Positions 63,058 through 64,000 of a stretch of 64,000 nucleotides of DNA are shown here, in pieces (the first letter of the stretch is position 1; the number at the start of each line of letters is the position of its first letter). The stretch is from Candidatus Chloroploca mongolica. Lineage in GTDB: Bacteria > Chloroflexota > Chloroflexia > Chloroflexales > Chloroflexaceae. Below the pieces are notes generated by a model. The model searched no databases. It was not told the DNA's origin and saw only the letters and a list, made by a program, of their open reading frames with translations. The position numbers and the translations under genes are program-made. The stretch spans positions 1 through 64,000 of the forward strand of contig NZ_SIJK02000011.1 in NCBI RefSeq assembly GCF_004762035.2, read 5' to 3'.

Positions 63058-63096
63058 GTGAGATGCTTGGGGGCCGTAGGCCCCCAAGCATCTCAC
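63058..63096. terminator. Bidirectional 18-bp hairpin
   Basis: GTGAGATGCTTGGGGGCC-GTA-complement directly after the stop of the second MBL gene and just before the convergent small gene. Confidence 0.7.
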
Positions 63097-63104
63097 CTAT
63101 GCGC

Positions 63105-63320
63105 TTAGCGCGACTGTTTGCGTTCGCGCATGATGCGGTTGACTTCCTTGCCCCATTTGCGACCCTCTTGACGGCGTTGCAGGGCAACCGGGTTGATTGG
63201 CCGCTTTTCTTTTTCTTCACCGCCCCGCTCTTCACGTTCGAGCAGTTCGTCCGTCTCTTCGATCAGATCCAGAGCGTCCAGGTTATTCAGTTCACGCAGA
63301 TTGATGCGAATTTTCGGCAT
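63105..63320 (-). CDS. Small highly charged protein, unknown function
   Basis: A 71-residue protein rich in Glu, Lys and Arg (NNLDALDLIEETDELLEREERGGEEKEK, then RPINPVALQRRQEGRKWGKEVNR). GGGAG lies upstream of the ATG, and it follows rsgA by 18 bases, so it is probably cotranscribed. No family recognised. Confidence 0.65.
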   Translation of the reverse strand: MPKIRINLRELNNLDALDLIEETDELLEREERGGEEKEKRPINPVALQRRQEGRKWGKEVNRIMRERKQSR

Positions 63321-63338
63321 GATCAGTTCTACTCCCGT

Positions 63339-64000
63339 TTAACTTTCGCCCTGGCGCAGCCTCACATAGCTGTCGTAGCGGGCGTGATCAATCTTGCCAG
63401 CGGTCACAGCGGTACGAACGGCGCAGTCTGGTTCGTGAATATGGCTACAGCCAGCAAAATAGCACTGGCCGAGGTAGGGACGTAGTTCGCGATAACACCA
63501 GTCGAGCTCTTCGGCAGGGACTTGCCAGAGGCCGATTTCGCGAATGCCGGGGGTGTCGGCAACATAGCCCTTGTCAGGTAGCTCGAGGGCGATCAACTCG
63601 GCAACGGTGGTGACATGGCGACCTTTGTTGAGCGCTGTGCTGATGGTTCCCGTGTCGAGGTGGAGGTCGGGTTGCAGCGCGTTGAGTAGGCTTGATTTGC
63701 CGACCCCGGATTTGCCGGTGACGACGCTGATGCGCCCGGCGAGGGTGTCGCGGACTGCCTGCAGGCCCTGCCCGGTCTGATTTGAGACATAGAGTACACG
63801 GTAGTTGATGTGTTCGTAGGGGGCAAAGAGTTGGGTCGCAACCGCCTGATCCACTAGGTCAATTTTGGTCGCGACGATAATGGCTTCAAGGCCGCTATGC
63901 TCGCAGATCACAAGGTAACGATCGAGCATACGAGGCGTAAAGGCGGGTTGGGCGCATGCGAATGTGAGCAGAACCTGGTCAACATTCGCCACGAGGACAT
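63339..64000 (-). CDS. rsgA: Ribosome small subunit-dependent GTPase RsgA, C-terminal part
   Basis: The frame is open to the window edge, so the N-terminal OB fold is missing. The order of motifs is circularly permuted as expected: G4 ATKIDLVD, then G1 VTGKSGVGKSSLLNAL, then G3 VADTPGIREI, and the zinc region CYFAGCSHIHEPDCAV. RsgA is a late 30S ribosome assembly factor. An in-frame GTG at 63992 is not the start: upstream codons continue as expected in family members (VLVANVDQVLL). Confidence 0.95.
   Translation of the reverse strand, partial: VLVANVDQVLLTFACAQPAFTPRMLDRYLVICEHSGLEAIIVATKIDLVDQAVATQLFAPYEHINYRVLYVSNQTGQGLQAVRDTLAGRISVVTGKSGVGKSSLLNALQPDLHLDTGTISTALNKGRHVTTVAELIALELPDKGYVADTPGIREIGLWQVPAEELDWCYRELRPYLGQCYFAGCSHIHEPDCAVRTAVTAGKIDHARYDSYVRLRQGES

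Overview
The window is GC-rich bacterial chromosome holding about 50 protein genes, mostly ordinary housekeeping functions in short operons. Several traits suggest a Chloroflexota (Chloroflexales-like) bacterium: an alternative GlmU-type fusion beside a CofD/YvcK-like protein, selA, a large BTAD-AAA-TPR regulator, an F420-type LLM oxidoreductase, an acyl-CoA carboxylase carboxyltransferase, and intergenic spacers full of very long perfect palindromes. This placement is an inference; no rRNA or photosynthesis gene is present to confirm it.

Layout. 1-5.8 kb (minus): start of a secreted subtilase, CCA-adding enzyme, methyltransferase and ABC-F ATPase. 6-13.3 kb (plus): membrane protein, carA with a coupled DNA-methylase-like gene, a very large membrane protein, and glutathione peroxidase. 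13.3-17 kb: small genes, then tRNA(CAT)-tilS-hpt. 17-24 kb: ftsH, aldehyde dehydrogenase, a Uma2 nuclease, and acyl-CoA carboxylase with a WecG-type glycosyltransferase. 24-28 kb: aspS, then a REC-Roadblock protein with a PIG-L deacetylase. 28-34.6 kb (minus): one five-gene operon of phosphomannomutase, a degenerate phosphomannomutase, a membrane YvcK-like protein, a GlmU-like enzyme and selA. 34.6-40 kb (plus): greA, lysS, a toxin-antitoxin-like pair with a decayed Fic motif, an SDR and an acyltransferase. 40-47 kb: tyrosine phosphatase, a MITE-like element, then a tungstate/molybdate block (GntR-PBP regulator, tupABC, moaA, mrp). 47-57.6 kb: glycosyltransferase with an MBL hydrolase, BTAD regulator, a repeat array, and oppABC without ATPases. 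58-64 kb: FmdB, sugar nucleotidyltransferase, a P-loop-degenerate ATPase-like protein, LLM oxidoreductase, a tandem MBL pair, and rsgA (cut by the window end).

Functional links. PMM/GlmM-like, GlmU-like and YvcK-like proteins plausibly form an envelope amino-sugar module. The GntR-PBP regulator, TupABC and MoaA fit tungstate/molybdate uptake and pterin cofactor assembly. The CAT-anticodon tRNA directly upstream of tilS is probably the TilS substrate tRNA-Ile2.

The most interesting items are the pseudo-phosphomannomutase operon, the tRNA-tilS pair, the composite palindromes that also lie between divergent promoters or inside a leader, the TA-flanked 226-bp MITE, the decayed Doc, the HTYWDH metallo-hydrolase paralogue, and the P-loop-degenerate protein at 59.2 kb. 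Starts were reset to the best Shine-Dalgarno-supported codon where possible; promoter and hairpin calls are by eye.
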